Assembly: GCA_045544195.1 (NCBI GenBank)
Contig: JAZPYO010000008.1
Coordinates: forward strand, 41,264 to 105,263
From: RGIG7213 sp045544195
Lineage (GTDB): Bacteria; Bacillota; Clostridia; Oscillospirales; CAG-272
Reading direction: 5' to 3'
DNA: 64,000 bases
Position 1 is the stretch's first letter; the number at the start of each line of letters is the position of its first letter. The notes under the pieces are model-generated. The model was not told the DNA's origin and ran no database searches. It worked only from the letters and a program-made list of their open reading frames with translations. This document shows, one piece after another, positions 33,484 to 41,441 of the stretch. Both the position numbers and the translations under genes were made by a program.

Positions 33484-34815
33484 TTAAAAATCAATATCGG
33501 CAGGATCGAATGTATCATCCTCACCGTCCTGCGCGTTGTTATCGGTCTTAAGCGATACGGCGTCAGTTTTAATTATTTCAAGCGGCGTGGCATTCGGATT
33601 TTGCATAAGAATGTTAAGCAGGGTAATATAATCTCTTATTATCTCACGGGGCGTTATCATAACGTCTGCGCCCGCGCGGGCAAGACAAAGATTTAAAAAC
33701 GCCCTCATTTCGTCTGTGCTTATTCTTGCCTGTACGCCGTAAAGCTGACTGTGCAGACGTGTTATTCTCAGTATCAGGGCAAAAAGCTCCGCATCAGACA
33801 GACGCTTCAAGCGAATAACAGGACCTATAAGGTTTTTGTATTCGGCACTGTCAAATCTGCCGTCAAACAGTCGGCTTCGCAGAGCCTCATAGCTGTATAT
33901 CCCCCGTCTGCTGTCCTCAAGAAATTGGGGAGTTCCGCCGAGTATCAGCTCAAGCCCCGTTGCCTTGCACTGCAAGGTGTCATTGAACATCGAAAGTATC
34001 TTTTCGTAGTTGTTTTCTCTTGAGATCCTGTTTGATATTTTATATAGGTTAACACACTCATCGATGAACACAACAAAGCCCTTATAGCCGATAAGACGGA
34101 AGAATACAGCGTACAGCTTGATGTATTCGTACCAGTTATCGTCGTCTATAATGCCGCTTACACGAAGCTGCTGCTTTGCCTCAGTCCTCGTTGAATATTC
34201 ACCCCTGAGCCACCTTAAGCACAGTGCGCACGTTTCATCATCGCCGTCACGCGTTGCTCTGTAATACTTCAAAAGCACCTGGGCAAAATCAAATCCGCCG
34301 ACAAGCTGACGCAGGACCGAGAGCGACTGCATGAGCTTTTGCATAACACATTTTTCAAGCATAGGATCATCGGGCATTATTCCGCTGCTTACGGCATCAT
34401 ACTGAAGATCCGACAGCCATTTTGATATTATCAGGCTCAGCGCTCCGCCGTCAGGCGATGACTTTGAGGAAAGATTTTTCATTATTTCCCTGAAGGTCGC
34501 TCTGCCCATTCCCTTAGCTCCGCACAAGCGTCTTTCAGGTGACAGATCGGCATCGGCGGTGATAAATCCGTTATCAAGCGCGTATCCGCGCATAAGCTGG
34601 ATAAGAAAGCTCTTTCCGCTTCCGTACTTGCCTATGATAAACCGCATACCGCTGCCGCCGTCAGCTACGTTTTCAAGGTCGCGCGATAGGGTCTTTATTT
34701 CTTCCTCTCTGCCTATTGCAATATACGGCGCGCCGCTTCTCGGCACAACGCCGGCAGAAATGGAATTCATCAAGGAATTAAGGATCCTTTTCGGTATTTT
34801 TATTTCGTCCATCAA
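33484..34815 (-). CDS. ATP-binding protein of the BREX/DUF2791 type, paired with TerB-N/C protein
   Basis: A 443-residue STAND/AAA-like ATPase. Walker A is GKYGSGKS (residues 63-70) and Walker B is FVVFIDE (247-253). 'YIAIGREEEIKTLSRDLENV' before and the long helical part after the P-loop match the BREX-associated ATP-binding family (DUF2791-like, PF10923). It overlaps the upstream TerB-N/TerB-C gene by 4 bp. In Firmicutes such an ATPase, a TerB-N/C protein and an SF2 helicase are found together in a predicted nucleic-acid-processing or defence set (known gene-context prediction); here the helicase is absent. Function inferred only. Confidence 0.75.
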   Translation of the reverse strand: MMDEIKIPKRILNSLMNSISAGVVPRSGAPYIAIGREEEIKTLSRDLENVADGGSGMRFIIGKYGSGKSFLIQLMRGYALDNGFITADADLSPERRLCGAKGMGRATFREIMKNLSSKSSPDGGALSLIISKWLSDLQYDAVSSGIMPDDPMLEKCVMQKLMQSLSVLRQLVGGFDFAQVLLKYYRATRDGDDETCALCLRWLRGEYSTRTEAKQQLRVSGIIDDDNWYEYIKLYAVFFRLIGYKGFVVFIDECVNLYKISNRISRENNYEKILSMFNDTLQCKATGLELILGGTPQFLEDSRRGIYSYEALRSRLFDGRFDSAEYKNLIGPVIRLKRLSDAELFALILRITRLHSQLYGVQARISTDEMRAFLNLCLARAGADVMITPREIIRDYITLLNILMQNPNATPLEIIKTDAVSLKTDNNAQDGEDDTFDPADIDF

Positions 34816-36410
34816 AGCTCAATCCTTTCAAATGCTGATCTGAGCAGCTCTTCATAATCCTGCACTACTGCTCCGTTTTCTATAATTATATCGTCTGTAA
34901 TATCACACGAAAGCTCGTTTATCTGTTGCACAGCCCCGTCAAAAAACGCTCCGTTTTCCACGCACAAGCGTTCTGCCTGCGCGCGTTTGCCATTCAGAAT
35001 AAGACGAAGGACATCAAAAAGCAACGGCTGTAACGCGCGTAAAAGCGTATCGTATACCGACTCGGAGTCAGATAACTGCATCGGTATGTCCGTTACAGGC
35101 TCATTTATTTCCGTTTTCGGCTCGTCCTCATCAAGCGTTACAAGCTCCTTTGTTATTTCCCACGAGGCTTTTTCAAGCATCAAGGCGTCGTCCGTTGTAA
35201 AATCGGACGTGTCCGTATCGTAAAGGGCGTATCTTCTTTCCTCGTCCGCCAAACGCTTCTGCGTCGGTGTGCGTAACGGCGGAAGCTCCGCTTCAAAATA
35301 CTCGTTTGCGTATTTCATAAGCTCATCTGAAAGTCCGCTTGATGAAATGCGGCTCTTTATTCCCAAATGCGCCCGCACGCCGTTTTCGCAGTATCTTACA
35401 AGCGCGGTTATCTCGTTTTTATATTTTACGTTCTGCTTGACTCGGTAGCAGTCTATATCTATCCGACGCTTGACATCAGGCGTGCATAACGCTCCGCTGT
35501 AGCTGCTTCGGCTTATGCGGATAAGCTCAGGGGTGTTCTGAGAAGCATCGCCGTCCTGAGCCTTTTCCAAGGCGTACGCGCCTGCTCTTATAACGTGCTT
35601 TTTGAATATATCCTCATTTTCGGCGTTTACAACTGTCGATCTCAGATAATTATACGATGAGCTTGATGTAATATAGCTTTCCATGGAGTACGGAAGCTGA
35701 TCGTCGGTGTAAAACTCTCTGAGCGATGATATCCTGTAAATGTCGGGCAATATCGCCTTAAGACGCTCCGTCGGCGGCGGAAGCCTGTGTAAAAGGCAGA
35801 AATCGCACACCCATTCTGTAAGGTACTTGTTTAAATGCGGGAACTGTTCTCTGTAATAAAGCCATATATCGCACAGCATATTCAGCCTTTTTTCAGGCGT
35901 TGACATACGCTCAAGGTTCAAAAGCTCGTATATGAAAAGCAAAACGTAGCTGAAATCGGTGGGCAGCGGGTCTTTTTTTCTGAATGAGCTGCGCCATTTT
36001 ATATAATACCTCATCTGGCGTATATTAAGCTGGTTATATTGCGGCATATACGAAAAAAACGGTGTGTACGGACAATCATCGGGTATTGAAGCCTTATAAT
36101 ATTTTTCCCCGTCGCTGACGAATTTTTCGTAAAAGGTGTATTTAACGGGCCAGGAGTAGACCTTGACTGACGTTATGCTCTTGCATTTCGGCTCATACGA
36201 AATAATAAGACGGCCCGATCTGTTTTCGTACGTGTCGATTATGCTTTTTGCCTTGATGTGCCTTTCGGGTACGGGCTTTCCGACGTCTGATTCGCCTTTG
36301 CCGAAGGTGATCTCAACGCTTGATGTATCAGGCTCATCAAAGCTGCTTTCAGCTTTCGGTCTTTGGGGTATTATCTTGTCAAGATCCCAGAATTCATCTT
36401 CGTTTTCCAA
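34812..36410 (-). CDS. TerB-N / TerB-C domain protein
   Basis: A 532-residue protein. Residues ~85-270 form the TerB-N domain: 'PFFSYMPQYNQLNIRQMRYY' (117-136) followed by IKWRSSFRKKDPLP and helices ending in an 'HRLPPP' turn. The C-terminal part (~440-532) resembles TerB-C, with a very acidic linker (DEDEPKTEINEPVTD) between. The start is TTG (36410), with AAAGGGGG upstream; a perfect-spacing promoter lies 41-69 bp upstream of it. TerB-N/C proteins have been proposed to act with AAA ATPases and helicases in stress or phage response. It heads the seven-gene operon. Confidence 0.75.
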   Translation of the reverse strand: MENEDEFWDLDKIIPQRPKAESSFDEPDTSSVEITFGKGESDVGKPVPERHIKAKSIIDTYENRSGRLIISYEPKCKSITSVKVYSWPVKYTFYEKFVSDGEKYYKASIPDDCPYTPFFSYMPQYNQLNIRQMRYYIKWRSSFRKKDPLPTDFSYVLLFIYELLNLERMSTPEKRLNMLCDIWLYYREQFPHLNKYLTEWVCDFCLLHRLPPPTERLKAILPDIYRISSLREFYTDDQLPYSMESYITSSSSYNYLRSTVVNAENEDIFKKHVIRAGAYALEKAQDGDASQNTPELIRISRSSYSGALCTPDVKRRIDIDCYRVKQNVKYKNEITALVRYCENGVRAHLGIKSRISSSGLSDELMKYANEYFEAELPPLRTPTQKRLADEERRYALYDTDTSDFTTDDALMLEKASWEITKELVTLDEDEPKTEINEPVTDIPMQLSDSESVYDTLLRALQPLLFDVLRLILNGKRAQAERLCVENGAFFDGAVQQINELSCDITDDIIIENGAVVQDYEELLRSAFERIEL

Positions 36411-36450
36411 TGCAATACCCCCTTTTTAAAGTAAGTCCTTTGTATCTTTT

Positions 36451-36479
36451 AATTTTATCACACAAGGCACGTTTTGTCA
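36451..36479 (-). promoter_or_regulatory. Promoter of the TerB-ATPase-ahcY-coaW operon
   Basis: Minus strand: TTGACA (36479-36474) and TAAAAT (36456-36451) with 17-bp spacing, 41 bp before the TTG start of the TerB-N gene. No other promoter or terminator was found between here and 28947. Confidence 0.8.
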
Positions 36480-36668
36480 ATCGTTAAACGTCGGATTTTG
36501 CAATTTGATATAAAGATGCATAAAAAGAATGTACAATGACCGATAAAGTGCATTTTACTGTAAATAAAATTGTATATTATCATAAAAAGTTACCGTATAT
36601 TAATATATTTTTAATCATAATACGATATTATGTAAGGGTAAAAATATTAGTATGTGGAGGGTTTTGCT

Positions 36669-36890
36669 ATGGCAGAACTTAAATTTGAGATCCGAGAATC
36701 ATTTGGCAATATTTCCGAGGAAAAGGGCGGCTGGGCAAAGGAGCTCAATTTGGTAAGCTGGAACGGCAACGAGCCTAAGTATGACATTCGCTCGTGGGAC
36801 GATTCTCACGAAAAAATGGGTAAGGGCATCACGCTTTCTGCTGATGAGCTTAAGAGGCTGAGAGATATTCTGGCTGACATTGAGCTTTAA
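36669..36890 (+). CDS. YdbC/PC4-like single-stranded DNA-binding protein
   Basis: A 73-residue protein. 'KFEIRESFGNISEEKGGWAK' and 'KYDIRSWDDSHEKMGKGITL' match the bacterial PC4/Sub1-like family (YdbC), which binds ssDNA as a homodimer and is related to transcription coactivator PC4. The ATG at 36669 is chosen because GGAGGG lies 7 bp before it; a start 15 bp upstream is less likely. The stop is 3 bp before the next gene, so they are co-transcribed. Confidence 0.85.
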   Translation: MAELKFEIRESFGNISEEKGGWAKELNLVSWNGNEPKYDIRSWDDSHEKMGKGITLSADELKRLRDILADIEL

Positions 36891-36893
36891 GGA

Positions 36894-37730
36894 ATGGGCA
36901 TAAAGCAACGCAAACCGTTTATATTGCACGATAAAGAAGCGGCTCGTAGGGAATATGAGTTTTCAAAGCTCCTTACGATGTCGCTGATTTTTTCTGCGCT
37001 TATAATTCCGCTGATAAACGATTTCTTCTTTTCATATCTTCACGGATATTACGTACACGGCGACTATTCGCTGACTGCGCTTGATATGATACTGTCTTAC
37101 CTGTTACCCGCAATAACGGTAATGGCTATGTATTTTTCGTATGCGGCGGTCGTTTTGTCCGTGTATTGCTACGGGGTGAAAAAAAGCCTTGCGAGAATTG
37201 CAATTCTTATGTGCGGCGTTCTTTTTTCATACCTTATGAATTATCTTTGCGTGTGCGTAGTCAACGGCTACGTCATATTCGATATTTCCGATGCAAACGG
37301 ATTTATGACGCTTGTTTCAGCCTTGATAACAGCCGTATTCTTTTTGTCGAAGAACACCGTGCTGATAGCATATACGCATTTCGCGCTGAAAAAAATGCGT
37401 AAAAGGGAAAATACGCTCTGGCTTTCACCGTCGGAGCGAAAGGGCTTTTTCGCTTTTATCAAAAGCGTATTCGGCAAAAGATGCGTAAACAGACGAATAG
37501 CGGTGCAGTTTTTCTCTGTAAGCCTTGCGTGCGACCTTATCGTAAGAACGGCATCCACGTTTATGGAGATAGCCGCAGCAGGCGCGCCTGAGGAGCTTGT
37601 GCATTACCTTTATTTTGCCGAGCAGTACGCCCTTGCCGTATTGAACAATCTTTTGGGATTTATCATTATGGTGATAGCAGGTGGAATTTTAGGCAGATAC
37701 GTCAAGGATAAGGAACAAACGGGAAAATAA
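36894..37730 (+). CDS. Uncharacterised multi-pass membrane protein
   Basis: A 278-residue protein with about six predicted membrane spans (near 27-48, 64-92, 99-125, 136-162, 205-222 and 247-268) and basic cytoplasmic loops. No family was recognised. It begins 3 bp after the PC4-like gene. A bidirectional terminator follows. No catalytic motif can be seen, so no function is proposed. Confidence 0.7.
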   Translation: MGIKQRKPFILHDKEAARREYEFSKLLTMSLIFSALIIPLINDFFFSYLHGYYVHGDYSLTALDMILSYLLPAITVMAMYFSYAAVVLSVYCYGVKKSLARIAILMCGVLFSYLMNYLCVCVVNGYVIFDISDANGFMTLVSALITAVFFLSKNTVLIAYTHFALKKMRKRENTLWLSPSERKGFFAFIKSVFGKRCVNRRIAVQFFSVSLACDLIVRTASTFMEIAAAGAPEELVHYLYFAEQYALAVLNNLLGFIIMVIAGGILGRYVKDKEQTGK

Positions 37731-37747
37731 GATTTCAATTAAAATGA

Positions 37748-37784
37748 AAAGAACGCTTCGGGCATATCCCAAAGCGTTCTTTTG
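37748..37784. terminator. Bidirectional intrinsic terminator
   Basis: An 11-bp stem AAAGAACGCTT/AAGCGTTCTTT with a small GGG..CCC inner stem, A-rich on the left and TTTTGTTTT on the right. It ends the PC4 unit (+) and the riboswitch operon (-). Confidence 0.9.
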
Positions 37785-37786
37785 TT

Positions 37787-39292
37787 TTATGAAACGGCAT
37801 CTGTTCCGTCCGTCGTATAATATATGCGTATGATGTCATTATCAGACGGATAATATGCCCCGCACGATAAATGCGGTGATACACCGTTTACGGTGTATAC
37901 CCAGCCGGACATGTTGCCGTATTGATGCTCGGCTATTCCGTTAATTGCTCTTATGTAGGCAAACTCGCCCTTTCCGCTTACGTCAAGTGTAAATTTATGC
38001 GTTTTTGAAAGACTGAGCAGTATATCGTATACAGACTGATGCTCAAAGATCCCGACCTTCGTTTCAGGCACGATGATCCCGTTTTCCGCTACGGCATCGC
38101 AGCTTACGGAAATTGTAACGTATCCTGTCGGCTCTTTATCACCGCTTGCCTGCCCGTAATACTGATCGGGAGTTGACACGTCGATAAAAAACGATATGCA
38201 TATAACAAGCGCACAGGCTAAAAACGCCGTTATAAAATTCTGTGCCTTCGTCTTTTTCTTTATTATAAGAACGGAGCATATAACGGCAAACGCTATGCAT
38301 ACTGCAATTATGAATATTATCCGCCATAATGGCATAGAGTCCTTTTTTTCTTCCGATGTACCTGTGCCGTCGTTTCCCGATGCTTGAATATTATCGGTTT
38401 GCGCAGGCTGTACGGCATCCGTTTCGGGTATAGACGGTACAGACGGCTTTTCAAAAATGTAAAAATAACCGTCATTTTCATATGCGGCAATGGCACACAT
38501 AGCCTGCGATGAAGCAAGGGTGCTGTATTGCCCCTGTAAAGCGTGACTGTAACCGCCGTCAACCTTAAAGGCATCAAGCCCGTCAAGCACGGTAAGCCCG
38601 TTTTTGATAAAATGGGCATCTGTCTTACAGTCTATTCCAAGATCGGATAAGGCAATGATGACCTGGCTTGTGCTTTCCGCGTTTTCAACTCCGTAGCTTG
38701 AAAATGTGCCGTTTTCGTTCTGACGCGACGATAAATAAGACAGACCCTTCTCAACTGTGCTTTCGTATCCGTTTGCGTGCTTTGCAAGGGCTTGAAGCGC
38801 CATTGCGGTAACGTCAACATCAGAGCGGCCGTTTATAACAGACCAGCCGCCATCGCTGTTCTGGCGCTCTGAAAGCTCTGTACAGAGCATAGCTGTGTCC
38901 TTGCCGTTCAAAAGTATTCCGTTGTTCGCTAAATGCAGGGCAAAAACGGTATACATCACGGTGCTTTGCTCCTGAACGTTCTTCAGCATATCGGAAACCG
39001 ATACGGTATTTCTTCCGCACGCAAGATATACAAGGGCATACTTTAAAAGCGTTACCGACGGTACGTCGTTTTCGGCAATATATTTATCAAGAGCGCGCGT
39101 GTAGCTTGAAAGATCGTAATTGCCGTATCTTAAAGCGAATATATACCACTCAGAGCTGACGCCCGCATTTTCCGTAAGCTCACCGTTTATAAAGCTCTGT
39201 ATTTCTGTATGCGATGCGCTTTCGGTGATATCAAGTCCGTATGCATTAAGCGTCAAAAGACATACGAGAAAAATGCAGATGAGCTTACGCAT
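37787..39292 (-). CDS. Membrane-anchored alpha/alpha-toroid plus DUF4430 protein (transcobalamin/intrinsic factor-like)
   Basis: A 501-residue exported protein. Residues 1-19 are a signal peptide. Residues ~40-275 are helical pairs of an alpha/alpha toroid as in prenyltransferase/squalene-cyclase folds and intrinsic factor (ERQNSDGGWSVINGRSDVDV at 142-161; SSRQNENGTFSSYG). Residues 322-345 and 350-372 are two membrane spans with a basic KKKTKA turn between, so both flanking domains are outside. Residues ~391-495 are a DUF4430 domain (GNMSGWVYTVNG at 459-470; NDIIRIYYTTDG). Animal cobalamin carriers have the same two-domain plan, with B12 clasped between them. A cobalamin riboswitch controls this operon. 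B12 binding is inferred; last gene, 8-bp overlap with the gene before. Confidence 0.8.
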   Translation of the reverse strand: MRKLICIFLVCLLTLNAYGLDITESASHTEIQSFINGELTENAGVSSEWYIFALRYGNYDLSSYTRALDKYIAENDVPSVTLLKYALVYLACGRNTVSVSDMLKNVQEQSTVMYTVFALHLANNGILLNGKDTAMLCTELSERQNSDGGWSVINGRSDVDVTAMALQALAKHANGYESTVEKGLSYLSSRQNENGTFSSYGVENAESTSQVIIALSDLGIDCKTDAHFIKNGLTVLDGLDAFKVDGGYSHALQGQYSTLASSQAMCAIAAYENDGYFYIFEKPSVPSIPETDAVQPAQTDNIQASGNDGTGTSEEKKDSMPLWRIIFIIAVCIAFAVICSVLIIKKKTKAQNFITAFLACALVICISFFIDVSTPDQYYGQASGDKEPTGYVTISVSCDAVAENGIIVPETKVGIFEHQSVYDILLSLSKTHKFTLDVSGKGEFAYIRAINGIAEHQYGNMSGWVYTVNGVSPHLSCGAYYPSDNDIIRIYYTTDGTDAVS

Positions 39293-40040
39293 TTTCTTTT
39301 CTTTTTTTTACACAGCTTATTGCGATAAGCGACGCTGCCATTACGGAAGTAATGACGGATACCGCACCGTCACCGGTATCTGATACCTGAGTTACCTCTA
39401 TTTCTGCATAGGGAGGTGTCAGATTTGCCCCTTCCTTTACGGCGCTGAGCTTATATATGCCGTCAATGTCGAATTCTACGGTAAAGCTGCCGTTTTCATC
39501 GGTAACGATACCGCTTTTTTCGCCGTTGATCATAATTTCGGCATTTGCAACGGGCGCGGGCGTATAATTCCAGCTTTCGTCAAATGCTCCCTGCATAAGC
39601 GTCATTTTTATATCCTCGCCGCATACTGCCTGAATACAGGAGCTGTCAAAAAAGCAGAACGTGTCCGAAAAGCCCACGCTATCCGTATAAACGAATGCGT
39701 ATATCTCATCGCCGTTTTTTACCGCATCGGACAGACTGTACGCCATACCGTTGTTAAGGTAATATCCGAAGCCGTCGGCGCTTACGCCCCAGAGCTTCGT
39801 AAGGCTCAGACCGTATTCCGTTTTTGCATAACCGTAATCGTCCTTATTATCGTGGGCAAGCATAAGGGCATCGTTTATCGTAAGCGCCCCGTCGCCGTCG
39901 GCATCTGTCAGGGTCACTGCCTTGCGCTCTGCCAAAAGCGTGCCGTTTGCTATCGTAACGTATACGACGTCATTGCTCGCAAATACGTAAGACGTAAGTA
40001 AAAGGGATAAAATTACGGTGATAACTAAGAGCTTTTTCAT
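39285..40040 (-). CDS. Secreted anchored protein with DUF4430-like and Cna-B-like domains
   Basis: A 251-residue protein. Residues 1-21 are a signal peptide. Residues ~25-130 look like a DUF4430-like beta-grasp domain (FGYYLNNGMAYSLSDAVKNG, DEIYAFVYTD) with an EF-hand-like insert, TLTDADGDGALTINDAL (44-60), that may bind calcium. Residues ~165-210 resemble a carboxypeptidase-regulatory/Cna-B-type fold (NAEIMINGEKSGIVTDENG). The end has a SDTGDG motif, a hydrophobic span and KKRKENA, similar to a sortase or membrane anchor, though LPxTG itself is missing. Being in a B12-riboswitch operon suggests a surface cobalamin-binding or relay role (inference). Confidence 0.72.
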   Translation of the reverse strand: MKKLLVITVILSLLLTSYVFASNDVVYVTIANGTLLAERKAVTLTDADGDGALTINDALMLAHDNKDDYGYAKTEYGLSLTKLWGVSADGFGYYLNNGMAYSLSDAVKNGDEIYAFVYTDSVGFSDTFCFFDSSCIQAVCGEDIKMTLMQGAFDESWNYTPAPVANAEIMINGEKSGIVTDENGSFTVEFDIDGIYKLSAVKEGANLTPPYAEIEVTQVSDTGDGAVSVITSVMAASLIAISCVKKRKENA

Positions 40041-40231
40041 TTCTTTTCAGTCCTTTCTTTAAGTCCCGCCTTTTCGAGCGCGCGCGGCCACGGGCCGAGA
40101 TGTGCCTTTATTGCCATCACCTCGTACGCATCGAAATCTGATCTGCGGGGATAACGGTCTGATCCTTCTTCCTTCAGCTGTTTTTTCTTTTCCACAAGCA
40201 GCGATATACAATTTTCTTTTGAATACGCCAT
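40037..40231 (-). CDS. Small protein with HNH-repeat-like motif, first gene of the cobalamin-riboswitch operon
   Basis: A 64-residue basic protein. 'RYPRRSDFDAYEVMAIKAHL' followed by GPWPRALEKAGL resembles the short repeat found near homing-type HNH endonucleases and some regulators (PF18780-like), which may bind nucleic acid. The start ATG (40231) is preceded by GAAAGGAAAAAAT and directly follows the riboswitch terminator; the stop overlaps the next gene by 4 bp. Its role in B12 uptake, if any, is unknown. Confidence 0.65.
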   Translation of the reverse strand: MAYSKENCISLLVEKKKQLKEEGSDRYPRRSDFDAYEVMAIKAHLGPWPRALEKAGLKERTEKK

Positions 40232-40252
40232 ATTTTTTCCTTTCCGTAAAAC

Positions 40253-40291
40253 GAAAAAACGCTTTTACAAATGATAGCAAATGTAAAAGCG
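40253..40291 (-). terminator. Riboswitch expression-platform terminator
   Basis: Minus strand: CGCTTTTACA (40291-40282) pairs with TGTAAAAGCG (40269-40260), followed by TTTTTT (40259-40254). It lies between the cobalamin aptamer and the first start codon, as expected for control by premature termination. Confidence 0.9.
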
Positions 40292-40488
40292 CAGCGGCAA
40301 ACAGTCGGGAAGGTACACCACTCCCCAACAGAAAGCGGCCGCACTTTTCCTTGCCCAAAAATGTTCCGAATGATCGGTGCCGTACACACGGGGTGAGTAT
40401 TCCGACTTTGCAATAATTGCGTTTACGGTAATGGCGGTTGCGACGGATTTTCACCGAACTTCCCTCAAAGCACCCGTATGCTTATTTT
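40292..40488 (-). ncRNA. Cobalamin riboswitch (aptamer and linker)
   Basis: Reading the minus strand from 40488: GGGTGC, GAGGGAAG, then CGGTGAAAATCCG (40456-40444), CGCAACCGCC (40442-40433), CGTAAACGC and a B12-box-like stretch AAGTCGGAATACTCACC (~40408-40392). GGTGC (40474-40470) can pair with GCACC (40380-40376) and close the aptamer. The order and these conserved blocks are the Cbl riboswitch signature. A ~85-nt linker and an intrinsic terminator follow, so bound cobalamin should switch the operon off. Coordinates of the 3' edge are approximate. Confidence 0.9.
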
Positions 40489-40494
40489 TTTTGT

Positions 40495-40523
40495 ATTATA
40501 TCACAAGATGAAACGTTTGTCAA
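40495..40523 (-). promoter_or_regulatory. Consensus promoter of the riboswitch operon
   Basis: Minus strand TTGACA (40523-40518), 17-bp spacer, TATAAT (40500-40495). Transcription would start near 40488, directly before the aptamer. Confidence 0.9.
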
Positions 40524-40529
40524 TACCGA

Positions 40530-41423
40530 TCACATCTGATGGATTATGGCTGAATACAGATCGCCCTTCAGCTTTGCGTATTTATATGCGTTTTTATAGT
40601 CCTCGCTGCTTCTGCATATCGACTCCATATCTGAATATACGTTATACAAAAGCTGCGCCGTATGCTCGCTTGCAGGACGGCTCAGCAGCTCTGTCATCAT
40701 CTGCTTTGCCTCTGTATAATTTCCCTTTGACATTTCATATCTTGCGTATATGTGCATAACAAAGCATTCATTTGAAAAAATGGGAAGCTCAGATGCGGCA
40801 ATAGCATGCTCAGCGCCGCCCGTTTCGATCAGCTTCAGACAGTATACGTAAAGATATTCGCAAAGGCAGTCGTTGCCGAAAAACGAGTCGTCCGAAAAAT
40901 CAACGAAATCACCTGCATATTTTCCGAAATAAAAGTTTATAAGGTTCATATACAGCTTTGCGGTGTTTTTAAGCTCGTCCGTATTATACAGCGTTTTTCC
41001 GCAGTAGCTTATGCAGGCGTAAAAGTGCTTTTCGGCAAGAGGCATATCGCCCGATCTGTATTCGTCCTTGCCAAGCGAAAGACAGCAGTCTGCAAGCATT
41101 GCGGCGATCTCATCGGAGATCTCGCCGTCATACCGCTCCGCCTTTTCGAGTATGCATCTGTATTCGCCGTTTTTATAAAGCGTCTTGTATTCCTGTAAGG
41201 TCTTTAAGTAATCGTATTCGCCTATGTCGTTTTTCTCCGTAAGCAGAAAGCCAGATGGAAGATCAAGACGGCGTGTTAGATATTCGATCGTTGCCAAAGA
41301 CGGCTTTGCCGAGCCGTTTTCTATCTGAGAGAGCATATTTCTCGTCATATGCTCGCCTGCAAGATCCGCCTGTGTCAGCGATGCTTTTTTTCTGTAATAC
41401 CTGATCTTTTCGCCTAATGTCAT
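40530..41423 (-). CDS. XRE-type HTH regulator with C-terminal TPR-like helices
   Basis: A 297-residue protein. Residues ~4-60 are a helix-turn-helix of the XRE type (IRYYRKKASLTQADLAGEHM, then RNMLSQIENGSAKPSLATIE). Residues ~75-290 are helical pairs that look like tetratricopeptide repeats, as in Rgg/PlcR-like (RRNPP) quorum regulators and similar sensors; a peptide ligand is possible but not shown. A 9-bp inverted repeat overlaps its own promoter. The start ATG (41423) is preceded by ACGGAGCAAAAT. Confidence 0.85.
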   Translation of the reverse strand: MTLGEKIRYYRKKASLTQADLAGEHMTRNMLSQIENGSAKPSLATIEYLTRRLDLPSGFLLTEKNDIGEYDYLKTLQEYKTLYKNGEYRCILEKAERYDGEISDEIAAMLADCCLSLGKDEYRSGDMPLAEKHFYACISYCGKTLYNTDELKNTAKLYMNLINFYFGKYAGDFVDFSDDSFFGNDCLCEYLYVYCLKLIETGGAEHAIAASELPIFSNECFVMHIYARYEMSKGNYTEAKQMMTELLSRPASEHTAQLLYNVYSDMESICRSSEDYKNAYKYAKLKGDLYSAIIHQM

Positions 41424-41441
41424 ATTTTGCTCCGTATGTTT

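Noticed and set aside
34812..36410. Tellurite resistance determinant
   Set aside because: TerB-N/TerB-C domains do not by themselves confer tellurite resistance; no terC, terD or terZ gene is near.
37787..39292. Squalene-hopene cyclase or prenyltransferase enzyme
   Set aside because: The toroid lacks a DxDD catalytic motif, is outside the membrane and is joined to DUF4430; the riboswitch points to cobalamin instead.
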